Shown here: positions 45,219 to 57,479 of the stretch, piece by piece
How the letters are laid out: the number at the start of each line of letters is the position of its first letter
How positions within the stretch are numbered: position 1 is the stretch's first letter
Source of the DNA: Tetrapyrgos nigripes
Taxonomy: Eukaryota; Basidiomycota; Agaricomycetes; Agaricales; Campanellaceae
Direction of reading: 5' to 3'
DNA: 64,000 nt
Assembly (NCBI GenBank): GCA_013368315.1
Contig: JAACJM010000125.1
Span: 62,001 to 126,000 of the forward strand
The notes under the pieces: model-generated
Told to the model about the DNA's origin: nothing
The model's input: the letters and a program-made list of their open reading frames with translations, nothing else
Databases searched by the model: none
Translations under genes and position numbers: made by a program

Positions 45219-45642
45219 GTGGACGTCACTGTTGCAAAAACGTATCTACCACTACTACTAGTAGTAGTACTCATTTCGAATTGTGGTCATGGACTGAAGC
45301 ATTCAAAACTTTCTCTGGATTTTCCCACTACTCGTGAAAACGAGGTATGTACTCTGAAATTTTAAAAAACACGGACACCTCTACAATACCATCAAGATTG
45401 CTCCAATAATCCAAAAGGCATACATACACCTTGTATTGATCCAGACATACGTCTAATATAGTCCATGTAGAATCCTGGGAATAAGTAGTAGAAGACAACA
45501 ACTAGGATAGCAAGGCACACGGCGCATCAAACCAGCCATCAGAGAAAGTGAAGGACTACGTCAGGGTAGGGACTGCACGAAAGCCGGAATATAATAGCGG
45601 GCATTAGAGCACAATAAGATAATGCGAGGACATGGGTATAAA

Positions 45643-47910
45643 TTATAATCCTGTTGAGTACGCAGCAAGATTAGCAAAAAAGGACTTCAAAGAGCTCAAC
45701 AGATAACACATACCTAATGCAACCAACAAAGAGAGGCCCAACGCAGCCCAAACACCCTCCTTAGCACCTATTCCAACCGCGCCATTATCATTCCCATTCC
45801 CATTCCCACTCCCACTCCCACCAGACGCATTTGTTCCTGTCGTCGAGCCATCCGCAGTTCCCTTCGCACCATCAGAAGTCACAACAGCCGGTAACACCTG
45901 TGCATCACTCGTCGGCTGCGTCTCAATATTGCCCGACCCAACAATCACATAGGTTCCAGTCGACGGAATCCCATTCACCACAACGAAAACCATCGCCGGA
46001 CCAGGTTGGAATACGTTAGGCAAGGGAGGCATTTGCGAGACGTGGAGTGTTAGGGACCCATCAGAGTTGACGGTGTATGTGTTATTGAGTTGAAGGTAAC
46101 GTTGACCGAGGTTCATCCCATGGGTTGTCCAACCGGGACGAACGACGGAAACATACGTGTTGGCGGCCGCGTCGTTGGATAAACCGGAAAAGGATGATTC
46201 GGGGATAGTCACGTCGAAGGAGGATCCACCATAGGAAAGGGTGTTGGGGATTCCACTTGGTTGGGGACGAGTAGAGGCGGAGAAATAAGATGGGTAGAAG
46301 ATTTCTGCCTTATAGGTTGTTGGGAAGACGGTGGTGAGGTTGACGTCGACATTGGGGTTTCCACCAGCGATCATGACTGAGCCGTCGGGAAGGAGAATGG
46401 CGGAAGAGTGGTAAAGTCGAGGGATCTGAGAGTTGGAGAATCCGGAGTTGGACCAACGACTGCCAGACTGGGCGTTGGGATCATACTCGGCAGGTGTACC
46501 TACAGGACCTGAGGCCAGAGACATACCGAAAGGCATCTCGCCATAGGTCTCAGTCACCAATGTCCTCTCTGAATATCCAGCTGTGCCATTTGTACCGCCA
46601 TTGACAACGAGAAGTTTGCCGGTGGGAAGAATAATAAATTGACCCATCGTTCTGCCTTCGAGCATATCATCGTCCTGGACATAGGCGGGCTGAGAGCCGT
46701 CTTCGGGCTCAGGAGTGATACGATGACAGCCAGTGGAAGCAGGGTGTTCCCAGGTGTTGACGAAAGGCCAAGAGTAATTACCCCAGGCGTTGTCGTCGAG
46801 ATCTGAACCACCGCAGAAAAGAATGGTGGGATTCCAGTTGTTGGCAGGGGTAAGAGGGAGCATGGCAACGGCACCAGAGGCAGGGTAGACGCGGACGATA
46901 CCGTCAGGCATGTCAGGGAGTGGCGTTTCGACGTTGGTCTCTGGTTCCCAGAGTACTACATACAAAATGTCAGAAAAAAATTAAACGATGGAATGAAAAA
47001 TAAAGACGCACTAGTCTTAAGGTACGCTTGCAAAAACATCTTTCCCGACTTCATAAGGTAGCTGTGAGCGTACGAGTTGAGACCAGATGTGTCAAAAAGG
47101 AATTGCATGAGCTGAGGTTCCTCGCCTGTTGGTGGGTACCACTCAAACGTAGGCTCCGAGGCGTTACCCTCAAATCCACGGTCTGGGTCTTCGGGAGACT
47201 GTCGATTAACATAGCCTCCATTAGCAAAACCACCAATGATAGCAATACGTCCATCACCGAGTGGCTCGGCGGCGGAGTACCAGCGTTGCCTTTGCATGGA
47301 GAGGACAGAGGGATCGTCGAACCACTGACACTTGGCTGAAGTCATATCGTCCTCATTGGTGCACGGGTTGAGTACACGAATGGATTTTGTCCCATCGAAA
47401 TCCTTGTAGGTGTCGTCAAAGTTGGCAGAAAAGCCTCCGGGATTAAGTTGGGAACCAAGGGCGCCTCCGACGGTGACAGCTCCGTTTCCGCCAAAGGTAA
47501 CATAGGAACCGTTGGGTAGATGCATACCAGATGCACAAAAGACATTCGTCTTGATGTCCATGACGGTAGCGGATTTAGAAGCAATGTCCCTGGAGAAAAG
47601 AGAGGGTTAATGTGCTAGCAAGGTCACGAAAACGCGTTGAAGACACACCAGACAGCACCCCAAGCTGGATGATCATTAATCGTCTCTTGGTTACCCTCTG
47701 CCTTGTCGATAATGTAGACTTTGTCCTGGTTACCGACGAACATCTTTGAAACAAGCGAATGAGCAAAATGAGCGGCAACGTATAGTAACGAACACGCACC
47801 ATCATGGCGCTGACAAGAGTTTCCCCAACTTCTTCTATGGATCCTGCAGTTGCTGCCTCGGCCGTATTGGCAGCCAACCATGTGGTCAGCATGGAAAGAA
47901 AGACCAGCAT
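45643..47910 (-). CDS. Glyoxal oxidase-type copper radical oxidase, secreted/anchored
   Basis: Exons 47910-47800, 47743-47649, 47589-47012 and 46955-45643. A last intron (GTATGT... CAACAG) near the end may remove the extreme C-terminus without changing frame. About 700 residues. There is a signal peptide (MLVFLSMLTTWLAANTAEA), then the glyoxal-oxidase N-terminal propeller, then the DUF1929 beta-sandwich. All expected copper-radical residues are present: the thioether Cys in VFCASGMHLPNG (about 87), the radical Tyr in RWYSAAEPLGDGR (about 174), Tyr-His in RLYHSSAILLPDGS (about 443-444), and the distal His in PGWTTHGMNLGQRY (about 540). The enzyme class oxidises aldehydes to acids with release of H2O2, which feeds lignin-active peroxidases. 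A Gly/Ser/Asn-rich linker and a C-terminal hydrophobic helix suggest a GPI or membrane anchor, as in several Agaricomycete members. Start chosen at the first Met of the signal peptide. Confidence 0.92.
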
Positions 47911-47919
47911 TTTGAGTAG

Positions 47920-48500
47920 TCGTTTAAAGCGTTCTAGTGTCCAAGAGTACGAGATACCGAAGCGTTATCGAACCGAAATGAGAGGAAGTGTTCAAAGATA
48001 GACCCGGTGGTGTAGGAAGAAGATGGAGGAGAAGAAACAAGGGACGTGCACGGGCATCAACTGCGCTGGCAACGGCTCCGAAATTGTGCCTAGACCTGGG
48101 CGGCTAATTTTGACATCATGTGGATGTCAAAAATAGACAAAGAGTGGGTCGCATTTGGATCATAGAATATGGCCAGACGTGGCCAGAGTTCATTCTGGCA
48201 GATGGAATCATTGCAAATAACGTCGAGTACGGGAAGAGAAAGGAGCAAATTTACGGTGCGTCGGTGCGTGGGAGTGCAAATTCTCGAAAGGGAATTGCCG
48301 TTCTTCAAGTTCTCACTATTCTTCGGTTTGGCAATCCTCTATCCATGTCGAACTGCATCATTCTGTACTTTCCAGAGCATTCCAGAGGTATTCAATCATC
48401 ACGGGACGTTTGAAAGTTTAAACGTTTAAGTTCAAGTTCGGCTTTTTTGTTTCACCTTCCTCGACTTTGATCTCGGCCGTATACTTAAAATCTGAGAGTC
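47920..48500. promoter_or_regulatory. Divergent intergenic promoter region
   Basis: Separates the minus-strand oxidase from the plus-strand Myb gene. No clear TATA was picked. Nothing else is seen. Confidence 0.35.
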
Positions 48501-48507
48501 CCTCCCC

Positions 48508-50150
48508 ATGCCAACGCATCCCAGATTGGCGCCACCCACCTCTGGTTACTGGACAGAGGCCCAGCACGAGAACCTGGTCAGATTCATTGCCGAACATCGC
48601 TGGAAAGGTAAAGGAGGAATACCGTGGAAAACCATCGCGGCCAAGGTGAGCACTTCCTGATTCTTTACAGTTTGTTTTCCAATCCGATAAGCTTTCTTTC
48701 TAGTATCCGGGTCAGCACAGCAAGGGAGGTTGGGCCTCGCGGCACAGAGACTATCAGCCCTACTTTGAAGCCAGGGTCGAGGAGTACCTTAAGCTTTTCA
48801 GAGAAGGAAAGGTAAGCATATTGATCTCTATCTTCAACGGGTTTTGATTCTGACTCTGAAAAATATGCTGTCCGTCCAGGCACTTCCTCCACCTCTGCTA
48901 GATGTCGATGCGAGTGCTACCAGAAGTCGGGAAAATCCACGCCGTTTCACTGTGGAGGATGATCAGCATCTCATCAAATTTTTGGCCGAAAATGATGCAG
49001 ACGGTAGACGCAGGAAGGCCGCTCCATCTTTATACTCTTTACTCCACTCCGAGGTTTGTTTCAGAGATGCGAAGCTCACGTAGTCTGTAACTGACGATTA
49101 TAGCTCATCTAGCCTGAAAAATACCCTTGGGGTGAGCGACATCCGTATCGATCCTGGAATCAACGCTACCGAGTGAACCCTGAGTATTTCAACGACAAAA
49201 TCCGACGGTACCAGCGAACGAATGGTCTTCCAGTCACCCCTCCTTCTCCGCCCGCCCCAACAGCGTCGTCCTCACGTCCGTCTGGTCGTTCCGCTAAACG
49301 CAACGTCGACGAGCTGTCTAGTGATGACTCTGAGTCGGAGAATCATGACACCTCTTCTTTTGCGCGTCTTCGAAAAAGGAGGGTTGTAAGTGATACTAAG
49401 GAGGAGGAAGGCTCGGAACGGTCCGAAGCTCACGGTTCGTCCCATTTTCGTTCCCGATGCCTTTCATTTACTGAGACATTATCCTCGTTCAACAGGGTCG
49501 CAATCGTCAGATAAACCAACGCCTCAGGCTTACACGTTTGACGACTTCGTCGCGTCTCTTGGAAGGAAGAATGTGCGACTTTATACGATGCCGTCCGAAG
49601 ACGGCTCCACGGAACGCAATAATTCCAGCGGATATGTCAAGATTGAAGCAGAAGACGAATTAATGCATTTCGCTGAGGGAGATGATGGGGGTAAGTATCA
49701 GATTACCCTTCCTAGCTATCTCTTCTATTCCCCAAGTCTCTCAACTCCCCGGCTAACTATCGCATGTGGCATCCCGCAGATACTACAAGGGAGTCCAACA
49801 ACTTGGAAGAGTTCGAGTCTGCGAGACCATCACTATCACCGGTACAGACTCAGACCTCCGAACGCTCCCCGTCACTCTTGTCAGCTGGCGACATGGAAGA
49901 TAAAGCTGAGGATATGGGCCGACTTGACAACCTCAATGATGACTCGGTGGATGATTGGGCCGAAGAGAGAGACGTAGAAGAAGCTTTACTCGCCATCGAT
50001 GTCGACTCCAAGGGTACTGCAGATGTTGGCCTCCAGTTTGATGGAGTTGGTACCGGCGATCGCAATGGGCAAGAGCGAATGTTTTTCGTCTTCATGATTC
50101 TTTTTCACAAAATGCTTTTCCCTCCGAAGACTTCAGACTCTGCAGCATAA
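48508..50150 (+). CDS. Myb/Rap1-like DNA-binding protein
   Basis: Exons 48508-48645, 48704-48811, 48880-49053, 49113-49434, 49496-49690 and 49780-50150, all in frame, about 435 residues. Two Myb/SANT-like domains are visible. The first is WTEAQHENLVRFIAEHRW, IPWKTIAAKYPG and WASRHRDYQPYFEARVEEYL. The second is RFTVEDDQHLIKFLAENDADG, then LYSLL, then YPWGERHPYRSWNQRYRVN. The second closely matches the Myb domain of Rap1-type telomere/regulatory proteins (acidic EDD start, HPYRSW.QRY helix). The remainder is Ser/Glu-rich with a basic patch (RLRKRRVVSD). Nuclear DNA binding is inferred. Whether it is the Rap1 orthologue or one of the expanded Myb relatives in Agaricomycetes cannot be told, because no BRCT or RCT domain is obvious. 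Confidence 0.75.
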
Positions 50151-50413
50151 GTTGAGCATAAGATGTCGCTTTGAGCTTTGAAAGAATTCTTGGTTACTCG
50201 ATGAATTCGCTACCATGATACTTTTTTGCTACCCTTTGTTGAGGTTCTCAGAGAATGACCGTTAGGATACCTACTACTTGTATTGCTGGAATGCCTGTTG
50301 ATTTACGAAACGAAAGTTTGATTGTACATAGAACGCGCTGATCCTTGAATGGGTTCGTACACATAAAATGGATGAGCTAGTCACTGCTTCAATTATATCC
50401 GCCACATACTGTA

Positions 50414-51787
50414 TCACAGAAACTCTCTCAACGCCCTCTTCCCAACGCCCTCAGTCGTTGCAACTCGTACACTCCTACCCATCGCTTTCAACACAATCCC
50501 ACAATGGTCGCAATTCTTCAAAACCGGCTTTAGATTAGCTAGTATAGCCAAAAACGACTCTTCACAAGGCGGTTCAACAGCCATTTTACCTAGAAGTTGA
50601 GGGTAAAAGGAGTGCCATTCGTCGCAATGGGATAACCCTCCTTTGTGTTGAACTGGGATTGGGTTGTTTAGAGCGGTGAAGAGTGCGGTGCGTAGGGATT
50701 CGCGTTTGTTGAACTGTTGATGATATCGATAGTGCAGCGATGAGATTCAACGATTATATCTATACTTTTCAAAGAAAAGAACACTCACCCAAGCACCAAA
50801 TGCCTCCGCCCATGAGCCAGAATCCTTACAATATTCTTTGAACGAATCGTGTACCTGCTTGGTGGGTAACTTGTGCGTTTCCTGTTCAGCAAGGTCACGC
50901 CATGCGACGTGATTGATACTGTGGGCGTATGCAAAGAATCTGGCAGGAGATTCTTTCATGGCAAGCCTGTCAAATAATACGATCAAGTTGGCACATTGGG
51001 ACATTAAAACTACATTTAGTAGTCAACTTACTTTGCTGCGACCTCTTGCAATCCAGTATATCCCCAGTTCGTGGCGTAGAGGAAGACGTCAAACGGGTGC
51101 TCCTTTACGGAGAATCTAGGATAGAAAAGAAAGTGTCAATACACACTGTTGAAGGAGACCACTCATTCCGAGTCATGTCCACTTACTCAAGAACGACGCT
51201 GCAAACTCCCGTAGCACAATACACCTTGTACTTTTCCGCCGCATTCGCAAATCTCAACAACAAGTTGGATGATATTAAACGTAGATCTGGCTGGGGCTGA
51301 TGATGCATAAATTTGAGGAGGAGTTGGATAACATCTGGATCTTCTGGAAGATAGACATCTTTGGATTCGTCCGTTGGATTGAAAGAGGCTGTTTGAAGGG
51401 TGCTATTAGCGTCGGACGTAGTAGAAGAGACATCGCTCCGTGTAGTGGATGGGTCTTTGGTGATTCCAGGCGAAGCAGGTTCATTGGATGGAGGTGCGAG
51501 TGAAAGGATGGAGCTGTAGATTTGTAGATTTAACTTGTGTGTCCCAAAACGCGTTAGCGGATCCGAAGAGGAACGAAGGATGATGTCGATAGGTAGGGAA
51601 CAATTGTCGGATGCTGATACAGAAGGAAAGGTTTCATATAGTAAATCAGAGTTAACAGTATAGTTGAGAAGGGAAGGTATTAGCATATACCTTCACATCG
51701 GATCATATCATTCTCGCAACCAGCTTCAGTGCCGTCCAACGTGACGATATTACTAGCATCCGGAATCTCTAAGGCATCAGACGCCAT
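50414..51787 (-). CDS. BTB/POZ domain protein
   Basis: Exons 51787-51691, 51613-51187, 51115-51032, 50966-50789 and 50713-50414. Phases agree throughout, about 360 residues. After a short acidic leader (MASDALEIPDASN) comes a BTB core: LPIDIILRSSSDPLTRFGTHKLNLQIYSS, interrupted by a Ser/Thr/Pro-rich insert of about 45 residues, then DVYLPEDPDVIQLLLKFMH. The rest is helical with ANAAEKYKVYCATGVC and FDVFLYATNWGYTGLQEVAAK, as in the large family of Agaricomycete BTB proteins. The end has HCDEWHSFYPQLL and CDHCGIVLKA. BTB domains dimerise and some recruit Cul3. No Kelch or MATH domain is present, so the role is open. Confidence 0.8.
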
Positions 51788-51849
51788 GGTCAAGAGCCAG
51801 CCTCCAGGGGAAGAGTTTGAAGTAGACTTGTCGTCGACGTAGGAGCCGG

Positions 51850-54800
51850 AGATTGTGGTGGTAAGAAAGGAACCCGTCCACGAGGGCTGCGATGGTTCGA
51901 AGTTCGCACAAGCGTTAGTTGATATTTACATAAAGGATCAAACGGCGCTGGCGTCTACCACGGCAAGTGTGGATCATAAGGCTATACTGCATCTACAATA
52001 TAGCCACCGGAGAATCTCAAGTCTCTTCATGATATGCTCCAGAAATTACAACTAAGCGGCTCATAGATAGTATCGAGCTCGAGGACAGCGGCCTCTATGA
52101 GAAACTTGCAAACGACTTGGCACTTGCAAGCTTGCCGCTTGAGCAGTGTCAAAGACGCACTAAATCTGAACTTGATTATCCCAGCGTGTATGTCAATTGT
52201 GTCTGGTAAATCATCAGCGCGGACATGGAGAATAAGTAGTAGGACGATGATATCAGAATTTTGATAAGTAGAGAAAAGAGGAACCCGACACGACACATTG
52301 GAACGTTTCATTCTCAGCAAGGGACACCCGGAAGAGGTCTGGTAACTTATTCTGCTAGTATCGATACGTTGAAGACTGGTTACGGTCCATCGCTCAAGGC
52401 CAGGAAGAGAAAAGGCTGCAGTGCAGCCCACCATTGCAAACGAAAGTCTTGCGATAACCAGTCACAATTACACCTGCGTGTAGGCAGCTGCTTTCTTGAT
52501 TAGTTTACACCAAGGAAGCTTTTATTCTTGTATCTGGTGCCCTTCTTGAGATAACAAGCTTTACATCGGTATGGTCGACGTTCTGAGATGAGAAAGCAGA
52601 GTTGTTATGTGGCTGTGCACTCATCCACTCTCTTTCCGCTACACCCATCATCAGAACGCGTACTAATCTGCTTTTCCCTTCAACAGCTATAAAACTCGGG
52701 ATATCATAAGCTTGACTGGTAATTATTCATATCCTCGCTTGGTGAGTGTTTGACTGTCCGAGTCGTCGATCACGATTTGTGAAAAGAATATTTTGGACAC
52801 TCCTCAAATTGCCAGGCAAGTCTCGGCAGACCCGCACTATTGGCTTTTCTTGTGACTGCCGATGTTGCTTTACGACTATCACAGTGTAAAAATGCGCTTC
52901 ACATCCTCAATGAGATGTAGGACATTACATTACGCTTTCAAGTAATTGCGCAAAGCATGAGTGTAAAGCATAGGCCAGATGTGGAAAGGAGAGCAAAACC
53001 GAGCAAATAGTATGGCGCATAGTTCCCTGTAGGGTGTTTTTCGTGAGTTGTTCTCCTCTTTATAAGTTTTTTTTTTTCCCCGCTGGAAGACGTTTTCGTC
53101 GTAAGCTGACGCTTTCAACGTTGCTTTTACCATATGAATGCTTCCCTTTTCCTGAATAACGACTATTACAAGATAATCAACGGCACCTACGTCGATCTCG
53201 AAACTGTCAACGAAAGCCAAGCCAAACATGGCATGCCAGGCGACAACGAGTCGGAATACTCTGTCTTTCCGTATTTCCTCCAGCTATAGGGGCTACAACC
53301 TCATTGACCTCGCCTTTTCACGTACAGCATGTCAAGCTCGCTAGAACAGGAACGCTGACAGAGTAGTCAGGTATCGAAGACGGATGTGGTGCAGGGGGTG
53401 GTAGGTTTCTGGGTGAGTTTTTCCCTCTTCGTTATCTTCCGCTCTCTTTTCACGACGATGACAGTTCCTCTTAGGGCTACCTCTGATTTCTGCCGAGTTC
53501 GTCATTCACGTCGCCAATTGGTCGCTCTCTCTATCTTCTTGAGCTTGATTCCCGGTCTAAATCAATGTCTTCCGAGACGAATCCAGTGAGTTCTTCAGTC
53601 TGCGGTTCGTATATCCGCTAACGTTCTTGCCAGTCTGTCCCAGACCCTCCATTTAACCTTCTTTCGTAGTCACGAAACGCCGGACTACGTATTTCCACCT
53701 CCACCGCTACAATTAGTACCACGACGTCTTTCTGCCCCTCGGAAAGCTTTCACGAAGCCAGGCTCTTCACTATATGGGATTCTTTGCCTTACCGCCGCTG
53801 CAGGAAAATACTTCTGGTTGCGAAAGCGTTGACTCATCAGTGTTTTGACAGATTACTGGTTAACTGGTTCACAGGTAGAACTCATAACTGAACAATAACA
53901 TGATTATAAGGTGAGTTTTACTTTTGCCGAAGGTAAAGAAAGGTCCGGGATATAAGAGGAGTATTTTGGTCAACTCCGAGTGCAACGTGTCGGGCGGTGG
54001 TCGGGGGCGTCGGTAAACCATCAGTTAGGCACCGATCATCGTCCCTGGCAACGGCGGCAATAATTTTGGGACATTGATCGACATCAGGAACCCTGCTGGT
54101 AATGCCATAAGCGATGTCAGGCTCGATGCCAGATTCTGGGGATGAAAGGGTAACCTACAGCTGGAATGATGTCGTATAGTGCCAGTGGTGAGTCTTCGCT
54201 GTATGAGCTGCTGCCCTTCAAACTCTACTTTGTCCTGTCTACACGATTCTTTCCTACAAAACACCTCTTCCTTGCCATACGTTGCTTTTGAGCACGGCTA
54301 ACGTTTTGTCTTTTGGCAAGTACAACATCCGAGTCCGAGGATCTCAATGTCGCTTTCCCACCAGTGCTTCAACACGCCGAGATGCCCGAAATTTCTCTTT
54401 CAACATGGCCTCAGGCCGGGTTTACCTCACCCTCTTCAAGATCGGTCAAAGCAAGAGATATCCCATTTTACACATTCTGCTTCGTCTTGGTTTACATAGT
54501 ACAGCCACGCGGGAACGACTCAGTGAGTCATCCTCTTTCGGTACAGTCGCCGCCCTCAGCGAGAGTACCAGGCTAATTTCTTGTCGTTGGTAAATAGGCG
54601 ACGCTACATGCTCTATATCATTGACAGGACTTGGACAGCCACTGTGGAGGACTTCTCCTTGCCATGTCTCTCTGCGTCAATAATCCTTATTACCCCACGT
54701 TGGCCGTTGCAATCAAACGGGTAGACATAGAATGGTATGAATCTTGGTTTGCAATTCTGGTTACAAGTAATTCGACTGGGGGACTGACGTCAACCCTGAC

Positions 54801-55200
54801 TTGATTCTTACTCTTCTAAACGCCATGTACAGCTATTATGTTCCCTACAACGCCTGTGTCCGATCGGTTTTGGTTGTCGAGTTAATGCTTTTCGCCAGGA
54901 ATTCTGGACGTTTTGGGACACGGATTTGGTGATGCCTCAAGTATCCTACTGTCGGTATTAATGTTACTAAACCAAAGCGTATATTTGAATGAATAGACCT
55001 CTCATTCCATGACAACCTCAGTACCCTTATAATCAAGAAACCGATGCTGATCTACAGGCACTACGAAATCCCTTCGTAAAAGTCTCTTGATGTAAAGTAC
55101 GGCCGTTGCAGGGCACGTATATACATATGTAAGTGCTATTTCCAGAAAGTGCTTCATAACGGGTTCTTCCATTTATCAAGTGTGGATGGTCTTCAATCTT
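51850..55200. other. Unassigned 3.3-kb stretch
   Basis: A minus frame at 52434-52027 has no recognised domain. A plus frame of 51 codons (53134-53289) reads NDYYKIINGTYVDLETV and could be an exon, but I found no partner. Frames near 54000-54600 are short and discontinuous. A decayed gene or poorly conserved genes are possible; nothing is supported strongly enough to name. Confidence 0.3.
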
Positions 55201-55260
55201 CGAGTTTTCGCACTGCCACTTAGGGTCATCCCTTTGCTTCGTTACCATGATCGCAGCTGA

Positions 55261-55267
55261 TATAAAA
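55261..55267 (+). promoter_or_regulatory. TATA box of the upstream duplicate
   Basis: TATAAAA about 130 bp before the ATG at 55394. The surrounding AGCTGATATAAAACTTTGAC is conserved in the second copy. Confidence 0.6.
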
Positions 55268-55393
55268 CTTTGACTTTTTCTGAGTGAGGACGTCTTGGCC
55301 CTTTCGCTGTCCCTGGAGGACTTCCTCCTCCGCCTTTTGCAGTCATATTTTTCCTTCTCTTCCCTTATTTTTCTTGTCATCCACTGGAACCCG

Positions 55394-57290
55394 ATGCCAA
55401 AGCGGAGGAGCCTTTACTTTTTCTTGTAAGTTTTCCTACTGTCCTATATCTCCCAGACTGACTTATTGACCTAACACTCAGCGTGCACATTCTTTACATC
55501 TGGTCTTCTCTTCTACGACTCCAAGCAGTCCATGCTTTTCAAGTCCAATGCCCTTCGCCAGCACGAGTCAACGAGCCCACCGAATGCAAGTGGATACGCA
55601 CAAACGGAGACCCCTTGACATTCGGCTTACTATTGAGAAATAATACTCAAGACCATGGTGGAGATTTGGTCGATATCGTCCAAGGATCAAATGACGATAG
55701 TAGGACTTTTAATGTGACGTTTCCCGATGCTGGGTACGTTCTTTTTCTGAGTCATTTGCTCTAAACGGGTTCATATTAAAGGATCTATCAGTCAATATCT
55801 CCTGGAAGTTGTGAGCAACACAGAACCGTTAGTGTCTATCTCGCTTTTCCCAGAGATTCGGCATTGATATCCAGTTTGATTTTCTCTAGAGTTGCTTCGG
55901 ATGCAGTCCCTCAAGTGCTGGCGAGTAGTTCAACGATCGAGGCGGTAGCAATGTATGTGATATTCGCTGACTTAATCGGCGTGCAGCTAAGGTGGACGTA
56001 TATCTGCAGATCTTCGGGTTCCGGGAGCAATCAAGACTCAAGTAGCTCATCCATCAGTACGGAAAGTACTACATCGTCCAGGTGCGTTTTTACTTATCCA
56101 ATCAGTTTCAATATCTCACTGATTATCCTCACTGTTGGCTTCTACAGAGGCCGCCGGCAGTCGAGCACTTCGTCAGTCGGTAGCGTAAGCACCGCTCCAT
56201 CAAGGCGAGTTTTTAACCATCCATGCATATGATCGTGATGCGAACCTGAAGTTCTATCCCTATAACGACCAGTCCGAGTGCTTCTCCCGCGGCTACCATT
56301 ACGACCTCTTTAAGTTTCACTGCAATCAATTCCCTCACTACATCGTGAGTTATCCTGCTTCACACCTACGATAACCTATGATTCATGAAATGCTTCAGAG
56401 TCGATGATGGCCAGTCTACAAACACGCAAGAGAGTTCTACATCTGTTTCGATCAGCTCATCGGACCAGTCTTCGTCGCCAGATCAAGTCCTAGTAACGAC
56501 TGCTTTTCCCCCAACTTCAACGATACCCGCCAGCACAACGCAGGCACTCTCTGATACATCTACTCAATCAAAATCCCGTCTACCGTTGATCCTTGGACTG
56601 GCATTCGGTCTACTGGCCATCCTACTCGGTCTTCTCCTGCTTTTTTTCTGCTACTCGCGCAACCGCAGAAGAAGGAGAGAAGCCACACAAACATTTTGCC
56701 AAGAGAAGCTGGGGAATCGGAGTATAGCCCTCTCAGCAGAGGATGATGTCAGCTTTAGTATCGGTGGGCCAACTCCCAATTTTCAGTACCAGTTTGGCTC
56801 GGGAATCGGCGCTCAGACTGGACCTGGGTCACCTACATCCGTTTATAGCTACGATTCCTCCCGACAATCAGGATATCTCGATCCCAAACTCGCTGAGTTA
56901 TGGCAGATGGCCACCACCAAGAGTAATAGAGCCAGTGGGATAACAAAGAGAAGTACGCAACTTTCCATGATGATTCGTGGTACAACGACTCTAGCTGCTC
57001 CTCGCAAAGCTTTCGACATTGTTCCTCCTGCCAGCGCTCATTCAAAAGCATCCAGTCTCAGCTCAACCTCTCGACTGAGCGTGCTTAGCGCTCCATCGTC
57101 CATGTCAGAACCTGAAGTTCTGTACTCTACTTTACCGACTCAGACGGGGAAGTCAGAAATATTAGCTAAAACTCTGGGAGTTGGGTGGGATCAGTCGAAT
57201 TCGCGGTCGATTCCTAGGAAACAAGATCTCAAAAAAGAACTTGCCCCTGGATTTATGTTTCCTCGGAGACCACCGGAGGCTATTGTGTAA
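55394..57290 (+). CDS. Single-pass Ser/Thr-rich membrane protein, duplicate 1
   Basis: Exons 55394-55425, 55482-55733, 55792-55827, 55890-55952, 56010-56081, 56148-56204, 56273-56344 and 56399-57290. All phases agree. The intron after exon 6 would start GC (gcgagt) instead of GT. The chain has a signal peptide (IWSSLLRLQAVHAF), a short ectodomain with FQVQCPSPARVNEPTECKW and DAGQYLLEVVSNTEP, a long Ser/Thr-rich stalk, and one transmembrane helix (LILGLAFGLLAILLGLLLLF). It ends with a basic stop-transfer RNRRRRREAT and a cytoplasmic tail of about 215 residues with TPNFQYQFGSGIGAQTGP. This is the layout of the Mid2/WSC-like or mucin-like proteins common in Agaricomycetes. A sensor or adhesion role is inference. 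Copy 2 lies 4.6 kb downstream in the same direction. Confidence 0.78.
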
Positions 57291-57479
57291 CAATGACTCG
57301 GATGGAGTCGTGGATCGCAAGAGATGCGGAGTTCTACAAGCTCTGGGAATTTGTACAGACGACTGATGTATCTGTATATATAAGTAGTAGCCAATGTAGA
57401 GTACTGTACTTCTTGTCCTCTACTGGTATTGTAAAATGATAATTATTCTCAAATAGTCCGTCGCAGGTCTCTTTGAACG

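Noticed and set aside
52930..53229. 99-codon minus-strand ORF as a gene
   Set aside because: No start context, domain or splicing; an equally good plus-strand frame overlaps it.
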